Positions 53,201-63,286 of a stretch of 64,000 nt of DNA are shown piece after piece. The stretch comes from Capsaspora owczarzaki ATCC 30864. Its lineage: Eukaryota > Opisthokonta > Filasterea. The stretch spans positions 1,341,587 through 1,405,586 of the forward strand of contig NW_011887297.1 in assembly GCF_000151315.2 (NCBI RefSeq), written 5' to 3'. Position 1 is the first letter of the stretch. Each line of letters opens with the position of its first letter. Both the position numbers and the translations under genes were made by a program. Below the pieces are notes generated by a model. The model did no database searches and was not told where the DNA came from. It saw nothing but the letters and a program-made list of their open reading frames with translations.

Positions 53201-53885
53201 CCTGGCCGTAGCCGTAGGTGGAGGTCGACACCACCGTCACGTTATCGACCGCCTGGTAGATGGGGTTGCTCGGCGGGGGTCCAGGCGGGTTGTTGCCAGG
53301 ACGAGCGGCAGCCGTGGTTGAGCCGTACAGCGAGAAGGCAGGCGGACCCCCCGTCGGCGGCGGAATGACACTCGCGGGTCTCGGAGCGCTGCTGCTGCTG
53401 CTGCTGCCACTCGCCCCGGACGACTGGTTGCCTTGGAGGGACAGGGAAGCCAGGCGCGCGATGGCAGCCTCAATCTGCTGCTTGTTCTTGGTGATGAATT
53501 TTGCGTCCTTGTTCTGGTCGTCCGTGTCCTGGGAGCGGTCAAAGACACTCTTGACCTTGATGTTGAGCTTGAGGCCCTGCACGGCAGCGAGGAAGCGGTC
53601 GTTGATGTCGGTGAAGGCGGCCTTGTCGGTGCCCTTCTGGACGACCGTGTGGGCCCACTCTTCAGCCGAGTAGACCTCGACGAGCTCCTTGGCGTCGACG
53701 AACGTGCGCGCCAGTGCCCCGAGCAGCTTGGCCGACGTGTCTGCAGGCAGCTTCTCGATCGCAGGCATGCACGCCTGCACGCGCTTGGCCAGGCGGCTCG
53801 TCTGCTCGTAGTTGATGTTGACGTACTCGATCGCCTTGACGAGTGCGCGTCCCAGCGCCGCAACCGAGCTCGGTGTGTCGCTCAT
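50268..53885 (-). CDS. MLKL-like pseudokinase with tyrosine-motif array and TPRs
   Basis: One uninterrupted frame of 1205 residues. Residues 1 to about 165 resemble the MLKL N-terminal helical bundle and brace: SRLAKRVQACMPAIEKL, ELVEVYSAEEW, AFTDINDRFLAAVQGLKLNI and KNKQQIEAAIARLASL. Residues about 200-465 are disordered and full of tyrosine motifs, first YQA(T/P) units, then about nine I/V-YQN-S/A units. Residues about 488-745 are a kinase domain with GSGTFGKV, VAIK (K515), an HRN loop in GIVHRNLKSSN (N611 in place of Asp), DFG (D629) and TAPELL. Residues about 850-1140 hold kinesin-light-chain-type TPRs (KHYGPSHVHVAGI, EKIFGPNHVVTLATR, VYGTEHPELAVTL). Loss of the catalytic Asp predicts weak or no phosphotransfer, as in MLKL. 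Role unknown; a scaffold in tyrosine signalling or a membrane-active adaptor are both possible. Confidence 0.85.
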   Translation of the reverse strand: MSDTPSSVAALGRALVKAIEYVNINYEQTSRLAKRVQACMPAIEKLPADTSAKLLGALARTFVDAKELVEVYSAEEWAHTVVQKGTDKAAFTDINDRFLAAVQGLKLNIKVKSVFDRSQDTDDQNKDAKFITKNKQQIEAAIARLASLSLQGNQSSGASGSSSSSSAPRPASVIPPPTGGPPAFSLYGSTTAAARPGNNPPGPPPSNPIYQAVDNVTVVSTSTYGYGQAASNNVTVSTNTYGSTSSYAAVGNGAGGAAPIYESTYQAPGATPKSIYGGAVTYQTGAHQQQTNYQNPNDPGYDSAIYGSSDTYQAPGPHYQATDIYQATDAGYQATGIYQATDSTYQAPGVAPPGGSIYQNSGAGAPPVYQNSGVSGSGPVYQNSGAGAPVYQNSGVSAGGPVYQNSGAGAATPAAAAGGAIYQNSGAAAAAGGAIYQNSGVSGAIYQNASVAGKPAPTASNIYQNSGSLSDGVDSANASSLSIPHATLKFEKALGSGTFGKVSLGKWNQETVAIKQLILTQLDARLLDEFRREVLAHGRIQHQNIAMLLGACFDANNYALVLEYFPSGSLRQLLADTATHPTLTLAVRGRILQDTARGMTCLARAGIVHRNLKSSNVLITSEMRAKVSDFGYARIRQETAAAHPPTEATLHYTAPELLTSENVPADEKSDVFAFGIVAWETAARQLPYKGMNDKAIRSAVNEGDRPDIPDDATPTLRALISRSWDQSPESRPTFSQLGDLVQQIADVSASPASSFYGTASNFYGTAAAPNAGPLYQSMDGAPLPPASSVQGGAAPPPLPPKRTSVAVTPAPAAPAVPVKTVSNALPLPPRAPRGAAADSGPQPLPQRPVSQYAVGSVAEATEQLQYGKDLMRRGATKQAKPCIEYAMDVYTKHYGPSHVHVAGIVLELGKACLVSGEHARARTLIQQALTTQEKIFGPNHVVTLATRFEFAKSCLATGSPKEAMEIFQQLLAVQETTFGPKHERVANTLMEIARCENALGNHAAAHALLNRAQHIKAQRHQADHIEFVLLTFEIGRTNNLVGDYAVALGQFDHALAVLRQHLGDGHITQAVVYVEKARAHAGLNEWIQTRNELERALGIQSRVYGTEHPELAVTLREIGQAYNKLGNREAAISYFQRAKVIEEPTYAVGGHVPTQPSNPPNEYSILTKPTVEEEADLYASTPATMYLSTASYAFGGMLADVESEA
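52485..52822 (-). repeat. Coding tandem repeat, Y-Q-N-S/A units
   Basis: About nine degenerate units, each holding ttttgata/ttctggta on the plus strand (Tyr-Gln-Asn on the coding strand), are separated by 5-16 Gly/Ala/Ser/Val-rich residues. A related YQA array lies just upstream in the protein (about 52840-52965) and another YQN at about 53000. The repeat is in frame and spacing varies, so it is a protein-level repeat rather than a microsatellite. Confidence 0.85.
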
Positions 53886-54631
53886 TTTGTCCGTCCGTTC
53901 GTCCGTTCGTTCGTTCGTTTGTTGGCTTTGCGTCGAGTGAATGACTTTCTGGCTGTTGATGTTGTTGAGCGCAGAAAGAAAAAGAAAAGCGGGAAAAAAA
54001 CGAAAAAAAAAAAAAAAAAGTGGGGCTTTTTTTTTTTGATCTGCTTTTGGAAGAAACCGACGTCGAAAAACAAAAACAAAAACAAAAACAAAATCAAAAC
54101 CATAACAAAACAAATCCCAACAAAATTTTAACCAAAGCAAAGCAAAAGAGAGATCAATCTATTATTGGATAGAGTCAAGTGAGAAAGGGAGAGAGAGAAA
54201 AGGGGAGGGCGAAAGTCAGAGGGAAACTGCACCGGGGTGGAAAAGAACAAAAAAAAAAAAAAAAAAAAACCGAAAGGCAAAGTAAGAGCGGCAGACGATG
54301 GTGACACGAAAACACAACAAAGGAGACATCATTGAATGATGCTCGACTGCACCCGATGATGGTGTGACCAGAGATTGTTATGATGTGTATCTGTATTTGG
54401 AGTGTGTTCACTCGTCGCTTTGTCTAAGTGAAGTCTCTTGTTTCCCTATTATCACTCTCATCATCAACCCATTACTCGTATCTTCGTGGAAGGATCTCTG
54501 ATCATAACAGAGATCGTTCGAACAAGTACAGTCAAATGAACGAAAGCATGTCCATGTTTATTAACAGGATCACAGAATACAAAACGTATCACCAGTCATG
54601 ATTCACTTGTGAACCCGTTTTCGCGCCCACC
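53886..54631. promoter_or_regulatory. Divergent upstream region, MLKL-like / 476-residue gene
   Basis: These 746 bp lie between divergent starts. Next to the MLKL-like gene is a (cgtt/cgtc)n run at about 53890-53922, then A-rich tracts on the plus strand up to 54270. The transcribed strand of the MLKL-like gene is therefore T-rich. No gene is seen. Confidence 0.4.
53890..53922. repeat. Tetranucleotide repeat (cgtt/cgtc)n
   Basis: Seven to eight degenerate four-base units directly upstream of the MLKL-like start codon, in the presumed 5' UTR. Confidence 0.8.
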
Positions 54632-56062
54632 ATGCACGTCCAGTTCCGGTTCACCCCAGGTGCTCCTCAAGTCGCACAACAACAACAACAACAACCACAA
54701 GCTCCTGCCAAATCTCAAGATCAACATCTTGCCGATGCACGCAGATGGTTGGAGAAACCGCTCGCCACCTTGTCGCTTGCCGAGACAAGCGCTACGCTTG
54801 AGACCGCGCTGCATCTTGTTGCTCAAAACCACCAGACAGCTCAACAACTGGCAGATCGTGCTTTGGAGCGTCTGCCACAACTTATGGAAAGCATGCAGCC
54901 GAGCAAAGCGCTTGCTGCAGCACAGCTCGCGTTGTCGAAAGGTGTGATCGTGTTTCTGATCGCCGACTTCCAAGAGGACAACCGTCTGCCACGCGCAGAA
55001 ATCGGCGAACGGCTGGTCTTAGCCTACGAGTACCTTCTACAAGCAATTCACACTTGCCTCGATGTTGCAAGCTCGCAAGACGAGTGGCTGCTGATGCTGA
55101 AAGATGCTTACTTTGGTTGGCTTGAACCCGTGAATCATTTCTTCGCCCTTTGTCCGGCTGAAGATTTGTCCCTTCAGACGGCGATCGCTGCTAGTCTGTT
55201 CTACAACGAGTTTGTTGTGCTTTGCTGGCACAATCCTCAGATTCGATTCTGTGGTGCTAGAGGGCTGTTGGTGAAGCTGAAGCATGCGATCAGCTCTAAG
55301 AGCAAGCCGCCGGTGGGCCGCATCTTGGACACTGCTGCTCTGGTGCTGCGATTCATCCTCGCATTTCCTGTGGGCGCTGTCGGGGACATTCTTTGTGATC
55401 TCATCTGCGTCCTTGACGATGAGCTCAAGAACCTTCGGCTCCACTCCACTCGCTCCTCGATCTTGAGCTTGGTTTTACAATTGGTCAACCCTCTCCGCAG
55501 TGGCTATTGTAACCTGGTCGCGCGGCAAGGAGACGCCGCTCCCAGGCCGTTTCAAGCACCAGAATCAGATCCTTCGGATGAGATTGCGACCAAAATCAAA
55601 ATCGTTCTGTACTATTTGCAGCAGCTCGTGTTCAGCGCCAAAACTTGGTCTATGAACACCAGCGATGCATTGCGTTGTCGTGCCTCATTCGTCGTCAAGC
55701 TTAACGCATTCGTGGACGCCTTGCCAGCGTATGGGAGAATGTCAAGCTTCCTGCGGGCAGTCGCCGCTTCTCCTGGAGACAATCTTAGGCGTCAGGGAAT
55801 CAGCATCTCACCTGACGACAGGCAGTACACAAAGTTCGCCCTCCAAGAGCTACCCACAGCGAGACTTGCGAACGCGTACTTTGAAAGCTTTCCGGCTCCT
55901 TCTCGGTCGGTGCTGTTTGACAACACCGGCGACTGGTACTTGCATGATCAGAAGTCGCGGGAAGACCAGCCTGTGCACTTGCCATGGATGAATTTGTTCC
56001 TGCGCGGCCTTCATGACGATCAGTCGGATTCTGATGGCGTTGATCCATATACACGGTGTTGA
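54632..56062 (+). CDS. Unrecognised 476-residue helical protein
   Basis: A single uninterrupted frame starting at an ATG in good context (caccATG). I do not recognise the family. After a Gln-rich lead (residues 12-32) nearly all of it is predicted helical: ALHLVAQNHQTAQQLADRAL, PSKALAAAQLALSKGVIVFL, AIHTCLDVAS, ILDTAALVLRFILAF and ILCDLICVLDDELKNL. The amphipathic helices suggest an alpha-solenoid. No signal peptide, membrane helix or catalytic motif is clear. The C-terminus is hydrophilic and acidic. The absence of introns contrasts with its neighbours, and the sequence is somewhat less GC-rich than theirs. It could be a lineage-specific or fast-evolving gene. A real protein is likely; its role is unknown. 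Confidence 0.7.
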   Translation: MHVQFRFTPGAPQVAQQQQQQPQAPAKSQDQHLADARRWLEKPLATLSLAETSATLETALHLVAQNHQTAQQLADRALERLPQLMESMQPSKALAAAQLALSKGVIVFLIADFQEDNRLPRAEIGERLVLAYEYLLQAIHTCLDVASSQDEWLLMLKDAYFGWLEPVNHFFALCPAEDLSLQTAIAASLFYNEFVVLCWHNPQIRFCGARGLLVKLKHAISSKSKPPVGRILDTAALVLRFILAFPVGAVGDILCDLICVLDDELKNLRLHSTRSSILSLVLQLVNPLRSGYCNLVARQGDAAPRPFQAPESDPSDEIATKIKIVLYYLQQLVFSAKTWSMNTSDALRCRASFVVKLNAFVDALPAYGRMSSFLRAVAASPGDNLRRQGISISPDDRQYTKFALQELPTARLANAYFESFPAPSRSVLFDNTGDWYLHDQKSREDQPVHLPWMNLFLRGLHDDQSDSDGVDPYTRC

Positions 56063-56367
56063 CTCAAACATCTGGACGATGTGATTTGAATGGAGCTGCG
56101 ACAGCAGCTCGAGGTGTTCATTGATGGATGAGGAAAATGCATTTTCGTGATAAAACCACACCATCCAGTAGTGATTTCATGTTGTTTGTTCAAGAGTCTG
56201 ATTTTGCTGAGTGCTTCCGCTTGTCTGAGTTTTCAATCTCGTTTCATTTCTCTCGTTTCTGTTTTCTTTGCTTTGATTTGCTTTGACTCTTGCTCGATTT
56301 CCTTTTTCCTCTGTGACTTGTTTTTGTTCCCCAGTCTTTCTTCATTTTCATCATTCACCTCAAACGG
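56063..56367. other. Intergenic spacer, T-rich
   Basis: This 305-bp stretch holds a T/C-rich plus strand upstream of the next gene. No gene is seen. Confidence 0.5.
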
Positions 56368-59300
56368 ATGCCTCTTCTCGGTCGCTATCTGTTTGGCGGG
56401 TTGGTTGCTCACGACGGCGCCGGTGAGTTTCTGCTGCGTTTGACCTCCATCTGGCCACCCCCCCACACGCACACACAAATATATGTTTATGCTATTATTC
56501 CTCTGGCGTTTATTTGCCAATGTTGCGGCCTTGATGTTGAGTGACCGAGTGCGCAGCGAGTGAATGCGATTTTGAATTCTTCTTCATGTCAGATTGTTGA
56601 GTGGGAAATGCATTGCAACACCATCGCCAGCCCCACCGAACCTATCAAACGACTACTCACGTTGAACCACATTGCTCCTTGTATCGTGCGCAGAGACGCA
56701 GCAGGTCTGGTTCCGCGGGGCCGAGCGGCTTCCGCAGCTGCTGGTGCCCGTCATCCGAACCAAGCAGGACGAGCTGCTCGAGCGCGACGCACCCGCCCAT
56801 CACGCTCACTCTGGCGCTGCTGGTTCTGCTGGGCAAGCACGTCGTCAGGACGGTAGTGGTGCTGGTGCTGGTGCTGGTGCTGGTGGCAAGTCGGCGTCCG
56901 AGCTCGCCGAGCAGGCCGACCGCGACTTTCTGCGCGATCGCGTTGCGCGTTGCAGCATCTCGGAAGTGATGGACGAGCTGGCTGCAGTCACGGCATTCAT
57001 GTCGTTTAGTCAGTTCGAGTCAGAGTCCGACTCTGCGGCCGCGGCTGCCACCGCTGCTGCGGCAATGGGCGGCCAAACCGCACGATTTCAGGGCACGATG
57101 GGCACGGCAGCGGCCGCCAAAGCCCGCACAGCCAAGATGAAGGCTGTGCTTGCGCAGACAATGAGCGGCTCCACGGCAGCCGGAGCGGCGGGCGAGCCAC
57201 GCACGGTCGCCAGTCTGATGCTCGCCTCTTGCAAAATTCTTTCCGCCATTCCGTCCCATTCTGCAGCTGCGAAAAAGTCGGGCAAGCACGGCGCCTCCAA
57301 GGCTGCACCCAGCAGCATTCCTGTAGCCACGACCGAGTTTTTGCTGCAGCAGCTGACGCACCAGCTCACGCAGTTCCTGCTGGAAATCTACCTGGCGGGC
57401 AACCCAACATCCATGGCCGAATCCATGTGTCCTTTGCTCGAGCTGGTCACCGATGCGACCTTCCCGATTCGTCAGGTTGTTGCCTTTGACATCATCTTCA
57501 ACCTCGCGCTGCGGCTGGACGTGATTGTGCACATCCAGCGCACCGCACGCTCGGGCACCTCTGCCCAGGACTTGTTTGCGTCCACCAATCCCCAGTCGCC
57601 GGGCTTGACCCGCACGGCCCGCCGTCAGCTGTCTCAGTCAAAGCTGGGCCAGCATTTCGGGCCTGGTGATGATGACGATGGCGACACGAGCGCTGACTCT
57701 TCCGTCGACTCTTCCCGCACCAACTCTTCGTCGTACGAATCGCCCGGCTTTGGACTCGGCGGCACGGCAGCGCTGAGAAAGACCTCCATGACGCCCACAA
57801 AGACGACCGACATTGTCGCGTTTGCTCGGCTGACGCTGCTGTCGTCCCTGGCAGAGATGCTCCTGTCGCTCGTGCAGTTGGAAGTCACCTCGCCCGACGT
57901 GTGGGAGTCGGCCATCAAGTGTGTGCTCTTCCTAGCCCAGCGAGATGCTCGCACACGTCAACGGCTGCTTGCCTTGGTCGACGTCAGGCTTTGGCCCACC
58001 TTGCTCTTCCGCACGCTCCCCGCCACGCAGTCGGCCTTTGCCTTCAACGCCAGTGCCGACGCTCCCATCGTGTCGAGCATCGCCGCCCCTTCGCCTTCCT
58101 TCCAGCAACTATCGACGGGCGTCGCGAGCATGCGGTATCTCTCGCCAGCCATCGAAGGAGAGCTCGCCACGCTTTGGAAGCAGGCGCTCTTCCGCTTTGG
58201 CTCGCTCGACACATCTCAGCTCGTGTACTCGATTTCTTCCATTCCAGACAGCGGTCCGCATGGCGTGGCTGTACTTGTGGGGCTGTTCTCGTTCACTCGT
58301 TCGCTGCAAGCCAAACAAGCCATCTTTACGCTGTTGTTCTACTATGTTGTATCCAAGCTAGCTCCCAGCAACAGTGCCATGCGAGCGGATGGTATGAGAG
58401 TTTTGGGTGTGGTTGTGGTGTTGGTGGTGTCGTGTGCAGAGGGAGCCGGGATATGCGCCAGTTTTTATTCTCACTTGCGCTTTGCTTTGGCACAACCGCA
58501 ACTTTGCCGCAGCTTCCGAGGTGACCAACGTGTTTGAATTTCTTCTCCACCATGTGCATGCCTACTCGGGATTTGATGCTCTTTTCAAGTTTGTTCCCGA
58601 GCGCCTTGTCGAGTCGGTTTCGTGCTTTTTGCTCGTCGACATTCCCAAACAAGGCGGCGAATCGGCCGGTGTGGCCGCCCGTCTCTCGCGCACAGTCCTT
58701 GTTGCTGTGCTTTGCGAGCTCGAGCAGTTGGCCGTTTCGTATTTGAAGGTAGAGGGGTGGCTTTGTCGTTTTATTTAGTTTTTTGCGTTGCGTCCGCGTT
58801 GACAATTTCTCTAACGCTCTGTTGCGTTTGGCAGCTTCACTCTACCCTCTTACAATCCATTCCAACAGTACCTGAGGCTGATCGCGTTGGAGTTTTGAAA
58901 GCCCTCCTGACGAGCGAGGAGCCTTCAGACCGCAACCAGGGCGAGGTGCGAAACCCACCGTTGTTGCGGTGTTTTCGTGAATTAGACCCGGTTGCTGACA
59001 TTTGCTTCTTGTCTTTGCACTTTGCGTCTTTGGTGCTTAGCGATGGCTGTTCAACCTGCTGCTCGAGCCATTGCAAAATAACTCGCTCAAACTGAAAAAA
59101 TCGTCCAAGCCGACACCTGAAACCATGTTGCTCGAGCTTTTGTCATCATCCAACCCCAAGGTATGAGAACACTTTGGTGCGGGTGCGGGTGCCACACGCC
59201 GTGTTGCTTTTCTGTTTGTGCTCACGCTGGTCGCTTTGTTCTTGGATTGCGTTCAGGTTCGACTGATTTACTTGCGCATCTGCGATCGAGTGCTTCTTTA

Positions 59301-60220
59301 CTACCGAAGCCAAGTACGTTTGCGCTTTCTGAATCCATTTGTCATGAAATAGCCGCTGTTGCTGACCATGCTGTTGCTTGTAGGCTCTGAAAAACGTCAA
59401 TGCCGTGTACGACGTCATGAAACTGTGCAACGAGCTTTTCGGTTTTGTGCTGCTTGTTCAAGAGCGAGACGAAGGCAATCTTGCGGTGTTGGTTGACTTG
59501 CTATTCAATCTTCTCTGCGTTCCTACTGGTGAGACAGCACGAGAGTGTCTTCTGCGTTTGTTGGGCCTTTTTTTTTTTGTTGTTGTTGTTGTTTCCTTGC
59601 TCACTTTCCTTCTTTTGCCGCACGCAGAAACCGGTCTGCGCGAGAACAAGTCCCGAAGCATGGTCGAGCTCTTCTTGGCCGGAGAAGCTTACGTTTCTCG
59701 TAATCTGTTGGAGTCGCTTCACGTGGTTGTGCTGCAGCACTTGCTCGATGCCTTTGAAGCCGAGCGAGCTGCACTGCTGCTGCTCATCATTGAGCTGTGC
59801 AAGGCTTCGCCCACTTTGCTTGATTCTGTCGGTGGTCGAAGCTACTTTCGTCGCCTGTGTGCGTCGCCTGATGCTCGCCTTGCTCTGTAAGTTTGACGTT
59901 TTTGGTCTTGATGCAAACTGGCGGGCAAGAAACTGTTTTCTCACCTCTGTGTCCATATCTCTCTCCCCGCGGGCGCTCTTTCACCGCTGATCAGTCATGC
60001 TAGCGAATTCCTGATTGACATGTTCAAGAGCGCGCATGCCAAAGAATACCAGCAATTTCTCAAGTTTTGGGCGGATGGCTCAAGAGCAGCAGGCGACGAC
60101 TCGGACAGTACAGCACAGCTCCTTCTCGAAAACCCTTACTTGCAACTCAACGCAATCATGGAGCAGCTCCACAGTGGTGCTGGAAACGCCGGCACGACGA
60201 CCAGCAGCAGTCGTGCGTAG
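56368..60220 (+). CDS. Unrecognised large armadillo-like helical protein
   Basis: Nine exons, 56368-56422, 56694-58391, 58513-58748, 58835-58945, 59041-59160, 59257-59313, 59384-59528, 59628-59886 and 59995-60220, all GT-AG and phase-consistent, give 968 residues. I cannot name the family. It looks like an alpha-solenoid: VTDATFPIRQVVAFDIIFNL, FARLTLLSSLAEMLLSLVQL, LIYLRICDRVLLYYRSQ and HVVVLQHLLDAFEAERAALL. Low-complexity Gly/Ala and Ser/Thr inserts lie at about residues 55-90, 130-205 and 310-370. The C-terminal third is dense and conserved-looking (TGLRENKSRSMVELFLAGEA, ERAALLLLIIELCKASP, LLLENPYLQLNAIMEQL), which suggests a known but unrecalled eukaryotic family. No membrane helix is seen. 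Confidence 0.75.
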
Positions 60221-60518
60221 AAAGTGCCCTGTTTTTTGTTGAGATTTGAAGATTTGAAGCTTCGTTTCTTTTGTTGCTGTAGATTGAATACATTTGATTC
60301 GACTGGTGATGTGGAGTTTGACGCAGCGAGTGCGTGCTGGTTCAACTCTGGGACTGAACGACACCCAACGCAGCGATGAGCGAGGCACACACTTTTGTGC
60401 TCGCTTTCTCTTTTTGTTCCAAAATCGAAAACACACAAAGTCAACTTCCAATTGTGGCGGATTTGTTTACTCTTTTTTTATTTTCTTCTGAGTTTTCTTT
60501 CTTAGCCAAAATCCAATC
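60221..60518. other. Intergenic spacer and ALAS leader
   Basis: 298 bp. The last 60 bases are T-rich and end in ttttctttcttag 14 bp before the ALAS start, a possible 5' UTR acceptor. Confidence 0.45.
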
Positions 60519-62962
60519 ATGCTTGAAGCAGTGGTTTCGACCTTCTCTCGCGCCTGCCCCTTCCTTCGCCACGGCGGCCACACCGCGCCGTCCGTCCTTC
60601 TGCGCTCGATGACCGCCAGTGCGATGCCCCAGTGCCCCTACATGGCGCAGGCGATGCAGCAGCAGCAGCAGCGCAGCCTGAGCAACAGCAGCAGCACCAG
60701 CACCAGCAGCAGCAGCGTGGCTTCTCCTTCGGCCGCAGTGACTGTCTCGTACTCGTCGTGCCCGTCCGCCCTGTCCTCCTCCTCTTCGTCATCGTCTTCT
60801 TCATCGTCATCCTCGCCGTGCACGCTCGTTGGCGATGGCGATGACTTTCTCGTCAACCACCTCGCAATGCACAAGCTCGACAATCCCGCTCTCTGCCCTG
60901 TGATGGGCGATGTCTGCATCCGCGCCGCCCGCGCCTCCTCCTCGTCTTCTGGATTGACTCTCAAGCACCCTCGCGCTGCGTCGCCCATCATTGCGCGTGG
61001 CAGTGGCAGCGGCGCCTTGGCTGCCTCGTCTTCTTCGTCTTCTTCCATTGCTTCCGCTTCTGCTTCCGCTGCTGGACTGCACGATGATCCTGCGCTCGTC
61101 CCCGACCAGGCGTCCACTCCCATCCCGCTCCCCATCGGTAAAGAGCTTTAGGGCTTTCCCTTCTTCACTCCTATCCTCAATTGCACCGTCCTCCCCAATT
61201 CAAACAAGCAAGCATCAGCCGATGAAAATCCTTTTTTTTTTTTCTTCTCTCTTCATCTTTGGGGAGGGGTTTGGCTGATTCGAGTCGAGTGGCTTCTGAT
61301 GAATGTGAGAGCACAGAGTATGTGTGTGTGTGTTTCATCAGCATCTGCAAAGTGAGAAGACGAGCAGAGTTGAGCAGAAGAAAAAAAAAAAAAAAAAAAC
61401 AGTTCGGAGTTTAAATCGTATGGTACGAAGCTTACTCACTATCAGTGTCACCGCAAAGTACCATTTTGTGCTTTAGCTTGTTCTTGATCGATCTCTTTCC
61501 CTCTTTTGTTCCTTTTTCGATCTCACTTTTGCCACACTCACCAAACAAACAAAACCTTGTCGTTGTTTTTGTTTCTGCGCTCTCAGACCAACGCGCAAAC
61601 GCATTCAACTACTCGGCCTGGTTCCACGACCAAATCCGCGCAAAGAAGGAAAACCACTCGTACCGCGTCTTCAACAACATCAATCGCTTGGCCAAGCACT
61701 TCCCGCAGGCCGAAACCCACCTCGTCAAGAACAAGGCCTCGGAGGAGCTCGAGCCAGAGCAAAAGAAGGACGTGACCGTCTGGTGCTCGAACGACTACCT
61801 CGGCATGAGCCGCCACCCGACCGTCCTCAAGGCCATGCACGACACGCTCGAAACACACGGCGCGGGCTCGGGCGGCACGCGCAACATTGCCGGCAACGGC
61901 TCCTTCCACGAGCGCCTCGAGCGCGAGGTCGCCGATCTCCACCGCAAGGACGCCGGCCTGGTCTTTTCGTCCTGCTTTGTCGCCAACGACGCCACGCTCT
62001 CCATCCTCGGCTCGATGATGCCCGGCTGCGTCATCTTCTCGGACGAGCTCAACCACGCCTCCATGATCCAGGGCATGCGCAACTCGCGCGCCAAAAAGCT
62101 TGTCTTCAAGCACAACAGCGTCGCGCACCTCGAGCAGCTGCTGCAGTCGGTCGACCCCAACGTCCCCAAGATTGTCGCCTTTGAGAGCGTCTACTCGATG
62201 TCTGGCTCGATTGCTCCCATCGGTGAGCTGTGCGACGTTGCGCACCGCTACGGCGCCATCACGTTTGTCGACGAGGTTCACGCCGTCGGCATGTACGGCA
62301 AGCGAGGTGCTGGTGTCGGCGAGCGCGACGGCGTCATGGACAAGATGGACATTGTCACGGGCACCTTTGCCAAGGGCTTTGGCATTGTCGGCGGCTACAT
62401 TGCCTCCACCGCGCATCTTGTCGACATGGTCCGCTCGTACGCGCCCGGCTTTATCTTCACCACCTCCATTCCTCCTCTCATTGCCGCCGGCGCACTGGCC
62501 TCGGTTCGCCACCTCAAGAACAGCCAGGTCGAGCGCGCGGGTCAGCAGGCTGCCGCCGCCCTCATGAAGCGCAAGCTCACGGACGCCCGCTTCCCCGTCC
62601 TCATCTCGCCCAGCCACATTGTTCCGGTCATGGTCCGCGACGCCCGTCTCTGCCGCCTCGTGTCTGACATGCTCATGTCCCGCCACAGCGTCTACGTGCA
62701 GTCCATCAACCACCCCACCGTCCCTGTCGGCACCGAGCGTCTGCGCATCACCCCGACCCCACACCACACGGCTGCCATGATTGATGTCTTTGTCGCCCAG
62801 CTCACCGACGTCTGGAACATTCTGGGCCTGCCCTTCATCACCGCCGAGGAGCACGCCGCCCAGCTCGAGCAAATCCGCCAGCTGCAGCCGCGCTCGCTTG
62901 CCGCCCCGTTCGTCGAGCCCCTGGTTCAGAAAGCGTCTCAGCTTGTCTCTGCCACTGCTTAA
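60519..62962 (+). CDS. ALAS: 5-aminolevulinate synthase (mitochondrial)
   Basis: Two exons, 60519-61137 and 61587-62962, give 664 residues. ALAS is the PLP enzyme that condenses glycine and succinyl-CoA, the first step of heme synthesis by the C4 route. The N-terminus is a mitochondrial presequence containing Cys-Pro heme-regulatory motifs: ACPFL (C13), QCPYM (C39), CPSA (C81) and LCPVM (C126). A long Ser/Ala-rich linker follows. The catalytic core begins [20 protein letters not shown] and has [39 protein letters not shown] and the PLP-binding lysine in TGTFAKGFG (about K469). The presence of ALAS argues for an alpha-proteobacterial-type heme pathway, as in animals and fungi, not a plastid one. 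Identity is secure. Confidence 0.97.
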
Positions 62963-63286
62963 AACGCGAGGTGCTGAACTTGTTTGTTTTTTTGGTTTGC
63001 CTTGTGGTTTTCGCAAGTGTACTGGATGTGCAGTTTTTGTTGATTTTTTTTTTTTTTTCGATGTTTGTGATGCGTTCTGCTGTTTTCACCGAGACATCCT
63101 TGTTGGTTTTGTCCCTGACTTTTTTGTTCCTACAAATAGCAAAACAACCGACGCGTTTTGTGTTTAACGTTGCAGGCATTCCAGTTTGTGATTTTTTTTG
63201 TTTGCATTTTGTGATCTTTCGATACTGAGCTGCTGGGATTCAGATTTGTCACGCCACTCCCCACTCCGTACTGAAGCAGCAGAGAA
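62963..63286. other. Intergenic spacer ALAS / ankyrin gene
   Basis: A 324-bp T-rich stretch with the ALAS 3' UTR and the next gene's leader. No gene is seen. Confidence 0.5.

Noticed and set aside
61583-63016. Minus-strand frame of 477 codons opposite ALAS
   Set aside because: Shadow of the ALAS core exon. Same codon-bias effect, with no recognisable domain.
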